Shown here: positions 1-6,154 of the stretch, in pieces
Layout of the letters: the number at the start of each line of letters is the position of its first letter
Numbering within the stretch: the first letter of the stretch is position 1
Assembly (NCBI GenBank): GCA_046734675.1
Contig: JBKPRU010000257.1
Span: 1-6,820 of the forward strand
Direction: 5' to 3'
DNA: 6,820 bases
Source: QHWT01 sp046734675
GTDB taxonomy: Bacteria; Acidobacteriota; Vicinamibacteria; Vicinamibacterales; 2-12-FULL-66-21
Notes under the pieces: generated by a model
Database searches by the model: none
Seen by the model: only the letters and a program-made list of their open reading frames with translations
Told to the model about the DNA's origin: nothing
Position numbers and translations under genes: made by a program

Positions 1-249
1 CGGCTGCACGGCGAGCGCGGCGTGGCGATCGTCCTCTCGACGCACGATCTCAACCTCGCCGCGACGTTGTGCGCGACGGTCGTTCTGTTGCGTGACGGCA
101 CGATCGTCGCGGCCGGGCCGACCGCCGACGTGCTGACGCGCGAAAACGTGCGGCGTTTGTACGGCGTCGAGGCGGACGTCATCGATCACGTGTCGGGACA
201 TCGCGTCATCGTCCCGCTCGGCCGCGCCGCGGACGGAGCGCGCGGGTGA
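1..249 (+). CDS. btuD: ABC transporter ATP-binding protein, C-terminal part (probable corrinoid importer ATPase; 5' end outside window)
   Basis: This is the C-terminal end of the cytoplasmic ATPase that powers the importer encoded by the next two genes. The reading frame is open from base 1 and ends at TGA 247-249, giving 82 visible residues. The H-loop motif STHD, with its histidine at bases 43-45, is followed by LNLAA and then by VVLLRDGTIVAAGP and VLTRENVRRLYGVEADV. These are typical of the end of the FecE/BtuD/HmuV group of ATPases (iron-siderophore, heme and B12 importers). Walker A, the ABC signature and Walker B lie upstream and cannot be checked. A GTG at 22 opens a shorter ORF, but the frame continues to the window edge, so it is not the start. 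The stop overlaps the permease start by 4 bp (GTGA). The symbol rests on the neighbours; ATPase sequence alone does not separate B12 from siderophore or heme importers. Confidence 0.85.
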   Translation, partial: RLHGERGVAIVLSTHDLNLAATLCATVVLLRDGTIVAAGPTADVLTRENVRRLYGVEADVIDHVSGHRVIVPLGRAADGARG

Positions 250-1247
250 CGCTCGCCCGCCGCTTCGCCACGACGATGACGGGGTTCGGCGCGGTGGCGA
301 TTGCCGCGATCCTGTTGACCCCACTGGTCGGATCGACGGCCATCAGCCTGCGGCGCGCGTTCGATTGGTCGGTGCCGTTCGCCGACAACGCCGACGCGCA
401 GATCTTTTTCATCGCGCGGCTGCCGCGGACGCTCGCCGGCGCGTGGGTGGGCGCGTGCCTCGCGTCGGCGGGCGTCGTGTTCCAGGGGCTGCTGCGCAAC
501 CCGCTCGCGACGCCGTTCACGCTGGGCGTGTCCGCCGGCGCGGCGCTTGGCGCGATGCTGGCGATCACCTTCAACTGGTCGCTCGCCGTGGCCGGGATCT
601 CGGCGGTGCCGATCGCCGCCTTTGCCGGATCGATTGCCGCGGTCGCGATCGTCTATGCGCTCGCACAGGCGCGGCATCGCGGGCTGTCGACGAGCGTCCT
701 GCTCCTCGCCGGTGTGACGCTGAACGCATTTCTGTCGGCATTGATTCTGTTCGTGCAGTACTTCGCCGACTTCGCCGACACGTATCGAACGCTGCGATGG
801 CTGATGGGGGACCTCGACGTCAGTAGCTACACGCCGCTCCTCGCGTCGCTGCCGCTTGGCCTCGTTGCGTTCCTGGCGTTCGCCTGGCTCGCGCGTCCTT
901 TGAACCTGCTCTCGCTCGGCCCCGACAGCGCGGAATCGCGCGGCCTCCACGTCGCCGCCGCGCAGCGTGCCGCGTTCTTCAGCGCGTCGCTCGCGACCGG
1001 CGCCGCGGTCTCGGTCGGCGGCCCGATCGGTTTCATCGGCATCGTCATCCCGCACCTCGTGCGCCTGCTCGTCGGGCCGGATCACCGTCTCGTGCTGCCG
1101 GCGTCGGCGCTGTTCGGCGCCGCGTTCCTGGTGTCCTGCGATCTGCTCGCGCGGACGCTGCTCGCGCCGGTCGAACTTCCGGTCGGCATCATCACCGCCC
1201 TGATTGGCGGACCCTTCTTCCTATGGCTGCTGATTCGACATCGTTGA
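246..1247 (+). CDS. btuC: FecCD/BtuC-family ABC transporter permease
   Basis: Inner-membrane permease of a type II ABC importer, expected to dimerise and pass a corrinoid, or alternatively a ferric chelate, from the periplasmic binding protein to the cytoplasm. It has 333 residues, the usual length for the family, and about ten hydrophobic segments. Family landmarks are RLPRTLAGAWVGACLASAG (about residues 58-76), the following FQGLLRNPLATPFTLGVSAGA, GFIGIVIPHLVRLLVGPDHR (262-281), and the C-terminal ELPVGIITALIGGPFFLWLL (310-329). The stretch around 262-281 is where BtuC-type permeases contact the ATPase (coupling helices). The GTG start at 246 overlaps the ATPase stop by 4 bp, and no better ATG lies nearby. 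The 3' end overlaps the binding-protein gene by 25 bp. The protein looks intact. Family assignment is secure; substrate is inferred from the DUF71 gene downstream. Confidence 0.9.
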   Translation: MTLARRFATTMTGFGAVAIAAILLTPLVGSTAISLRRAFDWSVPFADNADAQIFFIARLPRTLAGAWVGACLASAGVVFQGLLRNPLATPFTLGVSAGAALGAMLAITFNWSLAVAGISAVPIAAFAGSIAAVAIVYALAQARHRGLSTSVLLLAGVTLNAFLSALILFVQYFADFADTYRTLRWLMGDLDVSSYTPLLASLPLGLVAFLAFAWLARPLNLLSLGPDSAESRGLHVAAAQRAAFFSASLATGAAVSVGGPIGFIGIVIPHLVRLLVGPDHRLVLPASALFGAAFLVSCDLLARTLLAPVELPVGIITALIGGPFFLWLLIRHR

Positions 1248-2131
1248 CCCGTCGCCTCACGCGACCCGTGATCTGCGCGTGGCTGTGCGCACTGTGGCTT
1301 GCGTTGGCCACCGCGCACGCGCCGCCTGCCGACCGCGTGCCCCGGCGCATCATCAGCGTGATTCCGGCGGCGACGGAGATGCTGTTCGCGATTGGCGCCG
1401 GGCCGCAGGTGGTCGGCGTCGGCAGCTTCGACACGTATCCGCCCGAGACGGCGCGGCTGCCGAAAGTGGGCGCGCTGCTCGACCCGGACGTCGAGCGCAT
1501 CCTGTCGCTGAAGCCGGAGCTGGTAGTCGTGTACGCGAGCCAGGCGGATCTCAAGCAGCAGCTCCAGCGCGCCGGCATCGCAATCTACGACTACAAGCAC
1601 GCCGGGCTTGCAGACGTCACCTCGACGATCCGCTCGCTTGGCGCGGCCACGGGACATTCGGCGCGTGCCGCGACGGTCGCGGAGGGGATCGAGCGCGACG
1701 TGGAGGAAATCCGCGCGCGCGTGAAAGGTCGTCAGGCACCGCGGACCCTGCTGGTGTTCGGCCACGAGCGCGGCGCGCTCCGCGGCATCTACGCCAGCGG
1801 CGGGGTTGGGTTCCTCGACGACATGTTGAAGATTGCCGGCGGCGTGAACGTGTTCGCCGACGTCGCCGAGCAGGCGGTACAGGCGACGACGGAGCAGATC
1901 ATCGCGCGCCGCCCGGAGGCGATCCTCGAGATACGCGCGAGCAACACCGCGATGCCCGCCGCCGATCGTGCTTCTGAGGTGCGCGTCTGGCAGACGCTCG
2001 CGTCAGTGCCGGCGGTCCGCACCGGCCGCGTGCAGTTCCTCGTCGACGATCGCCTGGTGATCCCGGGGCCGCGGGTGGCCGAGGGGACGCGGCTGATGGC
2101 CAGGGCGCTCCACCCGGACGCGTTCCGGTGA
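1223..2131 (+). CDS. btuF: BtuF-type periplasmic corrinoid-binding protein
   Basis: Periplasmic substrate-binding protein of the same importer. The 302 residues start with a basic stretch (RRLTR, 10-14) and a hydrophobic core (about 16-30), ending in an A-H-A signal peptidase I site after residue 33. There is no convincing lipobox, so it is probably soluble in the periplasm rather than a lipoprotein. The mature part is one Peripl_BP_2 domain. It opens with RRIISVIPAATEMLFAIGAG (41-60), followed by VVGVGSFDTYPPE (63-75) and DPDVERILSLKPELVVVY (87-104). The second lobe has GGVGFLDDMLKIAGGVNVF (193-211) and closes with GPRVAEGTRLMARALHP (282-298). These match BtuF/FhuD-like class III binding proteins. 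E75 in YPPE is a candidate for one of the surface glutamates that dock such proteins onto the permease; this was not verified by alignment. The ATG at 1223 lies inside the permease gene (25-bp overlap). The stop overlaps the DUF71 gene by 4 bp. Siderophore or heme binding is the main alternative. Confidence 0.8.
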   Translation: MAADSTSLTRRLTRPVICAWLCALWLALATAHAPPADRVPRRIISVIPAATEMLFAIGAGPQVVGVGSFDTYPPETARLPKVGALLDPDVERILSLKPELVVVYASQADLKQQLQRAGIAIYDYKHAGLADVTSTIRSLGAATGHSARAATVAEGIERDVEEIRARVKGRQAPRTLLVFGHERGALRGIYASGGVGFLDDMLKIAGGVNVFADVAEQAVQATTEQIIARRPEAILEIRASNTAMPAADRASEVRVWQTLASVPAVRTGRVQFLVDDRLVIPGPRVAEGTRLMARALHPDAFR

Positions 2132-2826
2132 AGATTCTCGTGTCGTGGAGCAGCGGCAAAGACAGTGCGTGGTCGCTCCACGTGCTGCGCCGCGACGGCT
2201 ATGGCGAGGTCGGCGGTTTGCTCACGTCGATCAACGAGAGCGTCGGCCGTGTCTCTATGCACGGCGTTCGGCAAGAGGTGCTGCGTGCGCAGGCGACAGC
2301 GGCCGGTCTGCCGCTCATCACGATCCCGCTCCCCTATCCGTGTTCGAACGAAATTTATGAGACGCGGCTCCGGGCGGCCGTCGACTCCGCCGTCGCTGCA
2401 GGGTTCACGCACGTCGCGTTCGGCGATCTGTTCCTCGAAGACGTGCGCCGCTATCGCGAGGAGCGCTTGTCGGGCACGGGACTCGAGCCGCTGTTCCCGC
2501 TGTGGGGACGCCCAACCGCCGCGCTGGCGCGCGAGATGATCGCCGGCGGCGTGCGCGCCCGAATCGTCTGCCTAGATCCGCGCGTTATGCCGCGCGAGGT
2601 CATTGGCGCGCAATTCAACGAGCACTTCCTCGCCTCGCTCCCGACCGGCGTGGACCCGTGCGCCGAACGCGGCGAGTTCCACACGTGCGTGACGGCAGGA
2701 CCGATGTTCGATCGGTCCGTCGCCGTCGAGCCGGGCGAGGTGGTCGAGCGCGATGGGTTCGTGTTCGGTGATTTACGGGTTGCCGGGTCTGAAGACCCAG
2801 CCTACGACCGTCGAGGGAGCACTTAG
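2128..2826 (+). CDS. DUF71/COG2102 PP-loop ATPase (Dph6-like), probable B12-salvage type
   Basis: Cytoplasmic member of the PP-loop (adenine nucleotide alpha hydrolase) superfamily, 232 residues. The ATP-binding PP-loop is SSGKDS at residues 8-13. The family-specific signature is GVDPCAERGEFHT at 174-186, followed by GPMF. FGDLFLEDVRRYRE (98-111) and PLFPLWGRPT (121-130) are also typical. Archaeal and eukaryotic relatives are Dph6, which amidates diphthine on elongation factor 2. Bacteria lack diphthamide, and comparative genomics has predicted that some bacterial DUF71 proteins act in B12 salvage. Here the GTG start overlaps the btuF-like stop by 4 bp, so it belongs to the transporter operon and fits that role. 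The exact reaction is unknown; ATP-dependent amide chemistry on an imported corrinoid is only a guess. Automated annotation may call it diphthine-ammonia ligase, which is misleading in a bacterium. The last ~14 residues are encoded over a palindrome and look like an added tail. The stop overlaps the convergent mqnD stop. Confidence 0.85.
   Translation: MKILVSWSSGKDSAWSLHVLRRDGYGEVGGLLTSINESVGRVSMHGVRQEVLRAQATAAGLPLITIPLPYPCSNEIYETRLRAAVDSAVAAGFTHVAFGDLFLEDVRRYREERLSGTGLEPLFPLWGRPTAALAREMIAGGVRARIVCLDPRVMPREVIGAQFNEHFLASLPTGVDPCAERGEFHTCVTAGPMFDRSVAVEPGEVVERDGFVFGDLRVAGSEDPAYDRRGST
2782..2801. repeat. Compact palindrome in the 3' end of the DUF71 gene (REP-like unit or terminator stem)
   Basis: The sequence GGGTCTGAAGACCC at 2785-2798 is a perfect inverted repeat: a 5-bp stem closed by a TGAA tetraloop, or 6 bp counting the T-A pair. 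Beyond one C-A mismatch, two further pairs (2782-2783 with 2800-2801) extend the stem. It codes for residues 219-225 of the DUF71 protein. On the opposite strand it lies about 20 bp past the mqnD stop, where a terminator is expected, but no T-run follows it on either strand. A dispersed extragenic palindrome that now forms the gene's tail is an alternative. The inverted repeat is seen; its role is inferred. Confidence 0.45.
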
Positions 2827-3689
2827 ACAGAGGCAGCGAATTCAACCGGCACGGGCTTCGGGATCAAACCCTTCTCGTAGGCTTCACCCATCAGCCGCTC
2901 GACGCCGCGGCGGCCGCGGTCGCCGTAACCGAGCGTGAGGTCGTTGACATACATCCCGACGAAGCGATCGGTGCGGTCCTTGTCGAGACCGCGCCCGAAC
3001 TGCTGCGCGTACTCGACCGCGTCCCTCCGGTGCGACAGCGCGTAGGCGATGCTGTCGTGCAGCAGCTTCGAGACCGTGCGAATCATCTCCGGCCCGAGAT
3101 CGCGGCGGATGATGTTGCCACCGAGCGGCAGCGGGAGGCCGCCGGTCCGATCGGCCCACCATTCGCCGAGGTCCACCACCTTCTTCAAGCCCTCGTCCGC
3201 GTAGGTGAGCTGACCCTCGTGAATGAGCAGGCCCGTCTCCGCCTTGCCATCGAGCACGGCCTGCTGGATCTCGTCGAACGGCACCACCACGTAATCGAAC
3301 GACGGTTCGTAGAGACGCAGCGCGAGATACGCGGTCGTCAGCGTGCCGGGGATCGCGACGGTGCGTCCTTTGATGCTGCCGTGTCCGGCCGAGGTCTTCT
3401 CGAACGCGAGCGACGGGCGCGCCACCACGATCGGGCCGTAGCGATCGCCCATGCTCGCGCCGTGCGGCAGCAGCTGGTACTTGTCGACGAGATGCGCGTA
3501 GGCGTGGAACGAGACCGCGGTGACTTCGTACTTGCCCTCGAACGCCGCGCGGTTCAGCGTCTCGATGTCGGCGAGGACCTGATCAACTTCGATCCCGCCG
3601 GTGTCGACAGCGCCGCTCGCCAGCCCGTAGAACATGAACGCATCGTCCGAATCGGGACTGTGCGCGACCGTAATTCGTGATGGAACCAT
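2823..3689 (-). CDS. mqnD: 1,4-dihydroxy-6-naphthoate synthase (MqnD-type, futalosine menaquinone pathway)
   Basis: Probable MqnD, which converts cyclic dehypoxanthine futalosine to 1,4-dihydroxy-6-naphthoate in the alternative (futalosine) route to menaquinone. The 288-residue length suits the VitK2_biosynth family, whose fold resembles periplasmic binding proteins; no signal peptide is present, so it should be cytoplasmic. The N-terminus reads ITVAHSPDSDDAFMFYGLA (6-24). A second block is VAIPGTLTTAYLALRL (111-126). GLLIHEGQLTY (153-163) contains H157, the candidate for the catalytic histidine described in the Thermus enzyme. VVDLGEWW (171-178) and TGGLPLPLGG (182-191) follow. MqnA and uncharacterised SBP-like relatives share the fold, so they are the alternatives. 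The ATG at 3689-3687 is chosen because the conserved protein begins directly after it; an in-frame GTG lies one codon upstream. No Shine-Dalgarno sequence is visible. The gene converges on DUF71 with a 4-bp overlap of stop codons and diverges from the PDZ gene. The frame stays open far upstream (to about 5225) only because of high G+C. Confidence 0.8.
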   Translation of the reverse strand: MVPSRITVAHSPDSDDAFMFYGLASGAVDTGGIEVDQVLADIETLNRAAFEGKYEVTAVSFHAYAHLVDKYQLLPHGASMGDRYGPIVVARPSLAFEKTSAGHGSIKGRTVAIPGTLTTAYLALRLYEPSFDYVVVPFDEIQQAVLDGKAETGLLIHEGQLTYADEGLKKVVDLGEWWADRTGGLPLPLGGNIIRRDLGPEMIRTVSKLLHDSIAYALSHRRDAVEYAQQFGRGLDKDRTDRFVGMYVNDLTLGYGDRGRRGVERLMGEAYEKGLIPKPVPVEFAASV

Positions 3690-3758
3690 CACGTGAGTGT
3701 ATCGCACAAGGGTCACCCGGTTTGGCCACGGCTGCCGAGGTCGAGTACGCTCGGCGAG
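3690..3758. promoter_or_regulatory. Divergent intergenic region between mqnD and the PDZ/antiporter operon
   Basis: This 69-bp gap is the only non-coding stretch of note and must hold the promoters of both divergent units unless these lie inside coding sequence. On the minus strand TACACT (3701-3696) resembles a -10 box. It ends only 6 bp before the mqnD ATG and has no recognisable -35 partner, so a leaderless transcript is possible but weakly supported. An 8-bp palindrome, TCACGTGA (3689-3696), overlaps the mqnD start and could be chance. On the plus strand no convincing -35/-10 pair or well-spaced ribosome binding site precedes ATG 3759. Confidence 0.4.
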
Positions 3759-5066
3759 ATGACTGAGGCGCAGCCGCGCGCGGCGCGCAGCCGCGAGACA
3801 CGGCTGCTCGTCGTGACGCTCATCGTCTCCGCCGGCATGCTGATGCTGCTCGCGCGATTTCGGTTTCCCGAGCGGCCGCACGCCGAGGAGGTGCCCGCGG
3901 CGCCGCTCGAGCGCCTCGCCGCGCGCGCGACGTATGAAGAGCTCAGCGGCATCCTGCGCACCCTCGATCGGCAGATCGCTGCGCAAGTGATCGCGCTGCC
4001 GCTCGGACCGACATCCGAGGCGCCGGCGGTCAACGACGTCGAACCATCCTTCGTGCCGGCGATCCGGATCTCCGCGGATCGTGCCGTCGCGCTCGTCGAC
4101 CCTGAGCACGCGCACGCGACTGCGGCGGACGGATCGGCCTCCGCCGTCGATCCTGCGCGCGGAGTCACGGTCGTCACGGCGCCCTGGTCGAACGTGAACC
4201 CGCCGATCGTGGCCGCGCCCGCCGAGCTCGACGCGCCGGGTTATCTCGCGGGTGTGGAAGTCACGCGCAACGGGCCCGTGGTCCGCCCTCTGTATGTTGG
4301 CCGCGTCGATGCGATGCCCGATCCGAGATGGGACGAGCCGCTGCTGCGGCTCAGCGGACTTCAACAGATGCTGCCTGACGGCGCGGCGATCTTTACGCTC
4401 GATGGACGGTTCGTCGGCCTTGCGCGGCCGGAGCGACGAAGCCTGATCGTCGTGCCCGCCGGCGCGCTTCAGCGGACGGCCGACCGTCTGGCAACGCGGG
4501 GACCCGTTGCGGACGCGCCGGCCGTGACCCTGGGCATCGAAGTGCAGGGGCTGGATGCGGCTTTGCGAGCGGCGACCAGCGCGGACGCGGGCGTGATCGT
4601 CACCCATGTTGCACCGGATGGTCCCGCGGCCGGCCAACTGCGAATCGGCGACGTCATCCGCCGCGTTGGCGACGCCGCGGCGGGATCGATCGCCGAGTAT
4701 CGCGCGCAGGTCGCGACGCTCGCCATCGATGCACCCGTCGCTCTCGAGGTTCTGCGCGGTGGCACGCCGGCGAGCATCTCTGTCACGCCGGTCGCGATGA
4801 CCGCCGCGACGGCGACGCCCGACCTGGGGCTCGAGCTGCGCACCGTACGAGGCATAGGCGCCGCTGTCGTCGCCGTCGCGCCCGGATCGGCAGCCGCACG
4901 CGCGGACCTCCGACCTGGAGACATCATCACGTTCGCGGCCGGCAAGGACGGCCCCGACGCGGCGGCAGTCGTGCGTGCATGCCGGGAGCTCGCGCCGGGA
5001 CGGCAGCTGCTCGTCGGCGTCACCCGCGAATCGCGCCATCTCGTCATGGCGTTGCCGGCACGATGA
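3759..5066 (+). CDS. Membrane-anchored HtrA-like pseudoprotease with two PDZ domains
   Basis: A 435-residue protein expected to be anchored in the inner membrane with its bulk in the periplasm. A single hydrophobic segment (about 16-32, flanked by R15 and R33) acts as signal anchor. Residues ~97-240 run like a degraded trypsin-fold HtrA/DegS domain: AIRISADRAVALVD (101-114), then GAAIFTLDGRFVGLARPE (208-225) and IVVPAGAL (230-237), which mirror the strands after the active-site serine. The GNSGG motif is absent (LPDGA, 205-209), and no histidine or aspartate sits where the triad is expected, so it is probably not a protease. Two PDZ domains follow at about 257-345, with GVIVTHVAPDGPAAGQLRIGD, and 355-433, with APGSAAARADLRPGDII. 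ATG 3759 is preferred over the in-frame GTG at 3693 because it sits just before the anchor. The stop overlaps the next gene by 4 bp (ATGA). The PDZ calls are firm; the protease-fold call is by-eye inference. Confidence 0.7.
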   Translation: MTEAQPRAARSRETRLLVVTLIVSAGMLMLLARFRFPERPHAEEVPAAPLERLAARATYEELSGILRTLDRQIAAQVIALPLGPTSEAPAVNDVEPSFVPAIRISADRAVALVDPEHAHATAADGSASAVDPARGVTVVTAPWSNVNPPIVAAPAELDAPGYLAGVEVTRNGPVVRPLYVGRVDAMPDPRWDEPLLRLSGLQQMLPDGAAIFTLDGRFVGLARPERRSLIVVPAGALQRTADRLATRGPVADAPAVTLGIEVQGLDAALRAATSADAGVIVTHVAPDGPAAGQLRIGDVIRRVGDAAAGSIAEYRAQVATLAIDAPVALEVLRGGTPASISVTPVAMTAATATPDLGLELRTVRGIGAAVVAVAPGSAAARADLRPGDIITFAAGKDGPDAAAVVRACRELAPGRQLLVGVTRESRHLVMALPAR

Positions 5067-6154
5067 CGTGGCGCGTGCTGCGCACGCGCGCGGCGCTCGG
5101 GCTCTCGCCCGGAATCGTGCCGGTGAGTGCCTACGTGCCGCTCGGGTTCCTGCTCGGACCCGCGGTCGCGAACGTGCTCTCCGCGGACGTGCTCGCGCAC
5201 CTCGACGCCGTCGTTTCGATCGCACTGGCGACGCTGGGTGTCTTCGTCGGACTTGCCGTCGCCAGCCAGTCCCGGTCGTCGTCGCCGCTGTTTGCCGCCG
5301 CCGCCATCGAGTCCGGCGTGACGATCGCGGTCGTCGCCGGCTCGCTGATCTTTCTCGCCGATCACTGGCACCTGCCGCTCAGCACCAGCGCCGCAGTCGC
5401 TGCGCTCGTGCTCGGCGCCGCAGGCGCGGCATCCGCTGCCGGATCCGCCGAGGGAGGCGAACGCATCGTCGATCCGGTCGCCACGCACGTTGCCGACCTC
5501 GACGATCTGCTGCCGATCGCGATCGGCGCGTTCGCCGTTGCGTCCGCGGTTCCGCGTTCCGGCGACGTCACCGTCTCGGTCGCGGCGTTGTGGCTGCCTG
5601 CCGCGATCGGATTGATCGTCGGCATGATCGGGTGGCTGCTGTTCGAATCCGCGCTGCCCGTCGAGCGCGGCGTCTTCGTAATCGGCACGCTGGCGATGAT
5701 CGGCGGCGCCGCCGCGTATGCGGGCGTGTCGCCGCTGGCGGCGGGCGTCGTGAGCGGGACGTTCTGGCGACTGACGCCGGGACGCGCCGACGACATCATC
5801 GCCGCCGACCTGCGGAAATTCCATCACCCGCTCGTGCTGCTGCTGCTCCTCGACGCGGGTGCGCAAATCGTCCCGTCCGCACTGGCCGTCTGGTTGTTCG
5901 CGCCGTTCGTCGTGTTCCGCTTGACGGGCAAGCTGATTGGCGGCTGGGCGGCCTCGCGGGTCTCGCCGGCGCTGGCCGCCGAGGCTCTCGGTGCGTACCT
6001 CGTGCCACCGGGCGTCGTCGGCGTCGCCGTCGCGTTGAATTACCAGCAGGTGCAACCCGCCGACGGGGCAGCGATCGTCTCCGCGGTTGCCGCGGGAGCG
6101 GTGCTGTTCGAGTGGATCTCGGCGATCGTGACGCACCAGAGGCCGCCGCACTGA
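5063..6154 (+). CDS. CPA2-like membrane protein (putative sodium/proton antiporter subunit)
   Basis: A 363-residue, strongly hydrophobic protein with about ten membrane segments. It resembles the membrane domain of CPA2-family cation:proton antiporters. VPLGFLLGP (25-33) matches the start of the family's GYLLAGxLLGP block, and LATLGVFVGLAV (55-66) matches the FxxGLEL helix. ADLDDLLPIAIGAF (144-157) carries D147-D148 where transporting antiporters have their ion-binding acidic residue. HHPLVLLLLLDAG (254-266), FRLTGKLIGGWAASR (285-299, with K290) and the final helices also fit. It is shorter than typical CPA2 proteins: the first helix seems reduced, the TSPA-type stretch before the acidic motif is replaced by ASAAGSAEG, and no RCK/TrkA_N domain follows. 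The ATG at 5063 overlaps the PDZ gene stop by 4 bp; the stop overlaps the next antiporter start by 1 bp. Whether it transports by itself or partners the next protein is unknown. A generic hypothetical membrane protein is the conservative label. Confidence 0.6.
   Translation: MTWRVLRTRAALGLSPGIVPVSAYVPLGFLLGPAVANVLSADVLAHLDAVVSIALATLGVFVGLAVASQSRSSSPLFAAAAIESGVTIAVVAGSLIFLADHWHLPLSTSAAVAALVLGAAGAASAAGSAEGGERIVDPVATHVADLDDLLPIAIGAFAVASAVPRSGDVTVSVAALWLPAAIGLIVGMIGWLLFESALPVERGVFVIGTLAMIGGAAAYAGVSPLAAGVVSGTFWRLTPGRADDIIAADLRKFHHPLVLLLLLDAGAQIVPSALAVWLFAPFVVFRLTGKLIGGWAASRVSPALAAEALGAYLVPPGVVGVAVALNYQQVQPADGAAIVSAVAAGAVLFEWISAIVTHQRPPH

Noticed and set aside
762..779. Tandem 9-bp duplication TTCGCCGAC encoding FADFAD in the permease
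   Set aside because: It falls in a variable loop, keeps the frame and leaves the protein at normal family length; probably chance or a harmless duplication.
186..1085. Minus-strand ORF (299 residues) opposite the permease
   Set aside because: It is an arginine-rich antisense shadow of an unmistakable FecCD permease.
3030..3680. Plus-strand ORF (216 residues) opposite mqnD
   Set aside because: It is antisense to a conserved enzyme and shows no recognisable motif.
3693..3758. Upstream GTG start at 3693 for the PDZ protein
   Set aside because: It would add 22 residues ahead of the signal anchor, leaves almost no room for a promoter next to the divergent mqnD, and has no ribosome binding site.
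3768..3795. 11-bp direct repeat GCGCAGCCGCG at the start of the PDZ gene
   Set aside because: It is explained by G+C-rich codons for an Ala/Arg-rich N-terminal segment; no further copies or symmetry were noticed.
3690..5225. Minus-strand frame continuing upstream of mqnD, giving an apparent 800-residue protein
   Set aside because: The part beyond 3689 is arginine-rich, low-complexity antisense of the PDZ gene; stop codons are simply rare in this G+C-rich sequence. The conserved MqnD protein begins at 3689.
4469..6151. Long minus-strand ORF (560 residues) opposite the PDZ and CPA2-like genes
   Set aside because: Its composition is R/D/G/H-rich with no domain signature, while the plus strand encodes clear PDZ and membrane-helix proteins with coupled starts.
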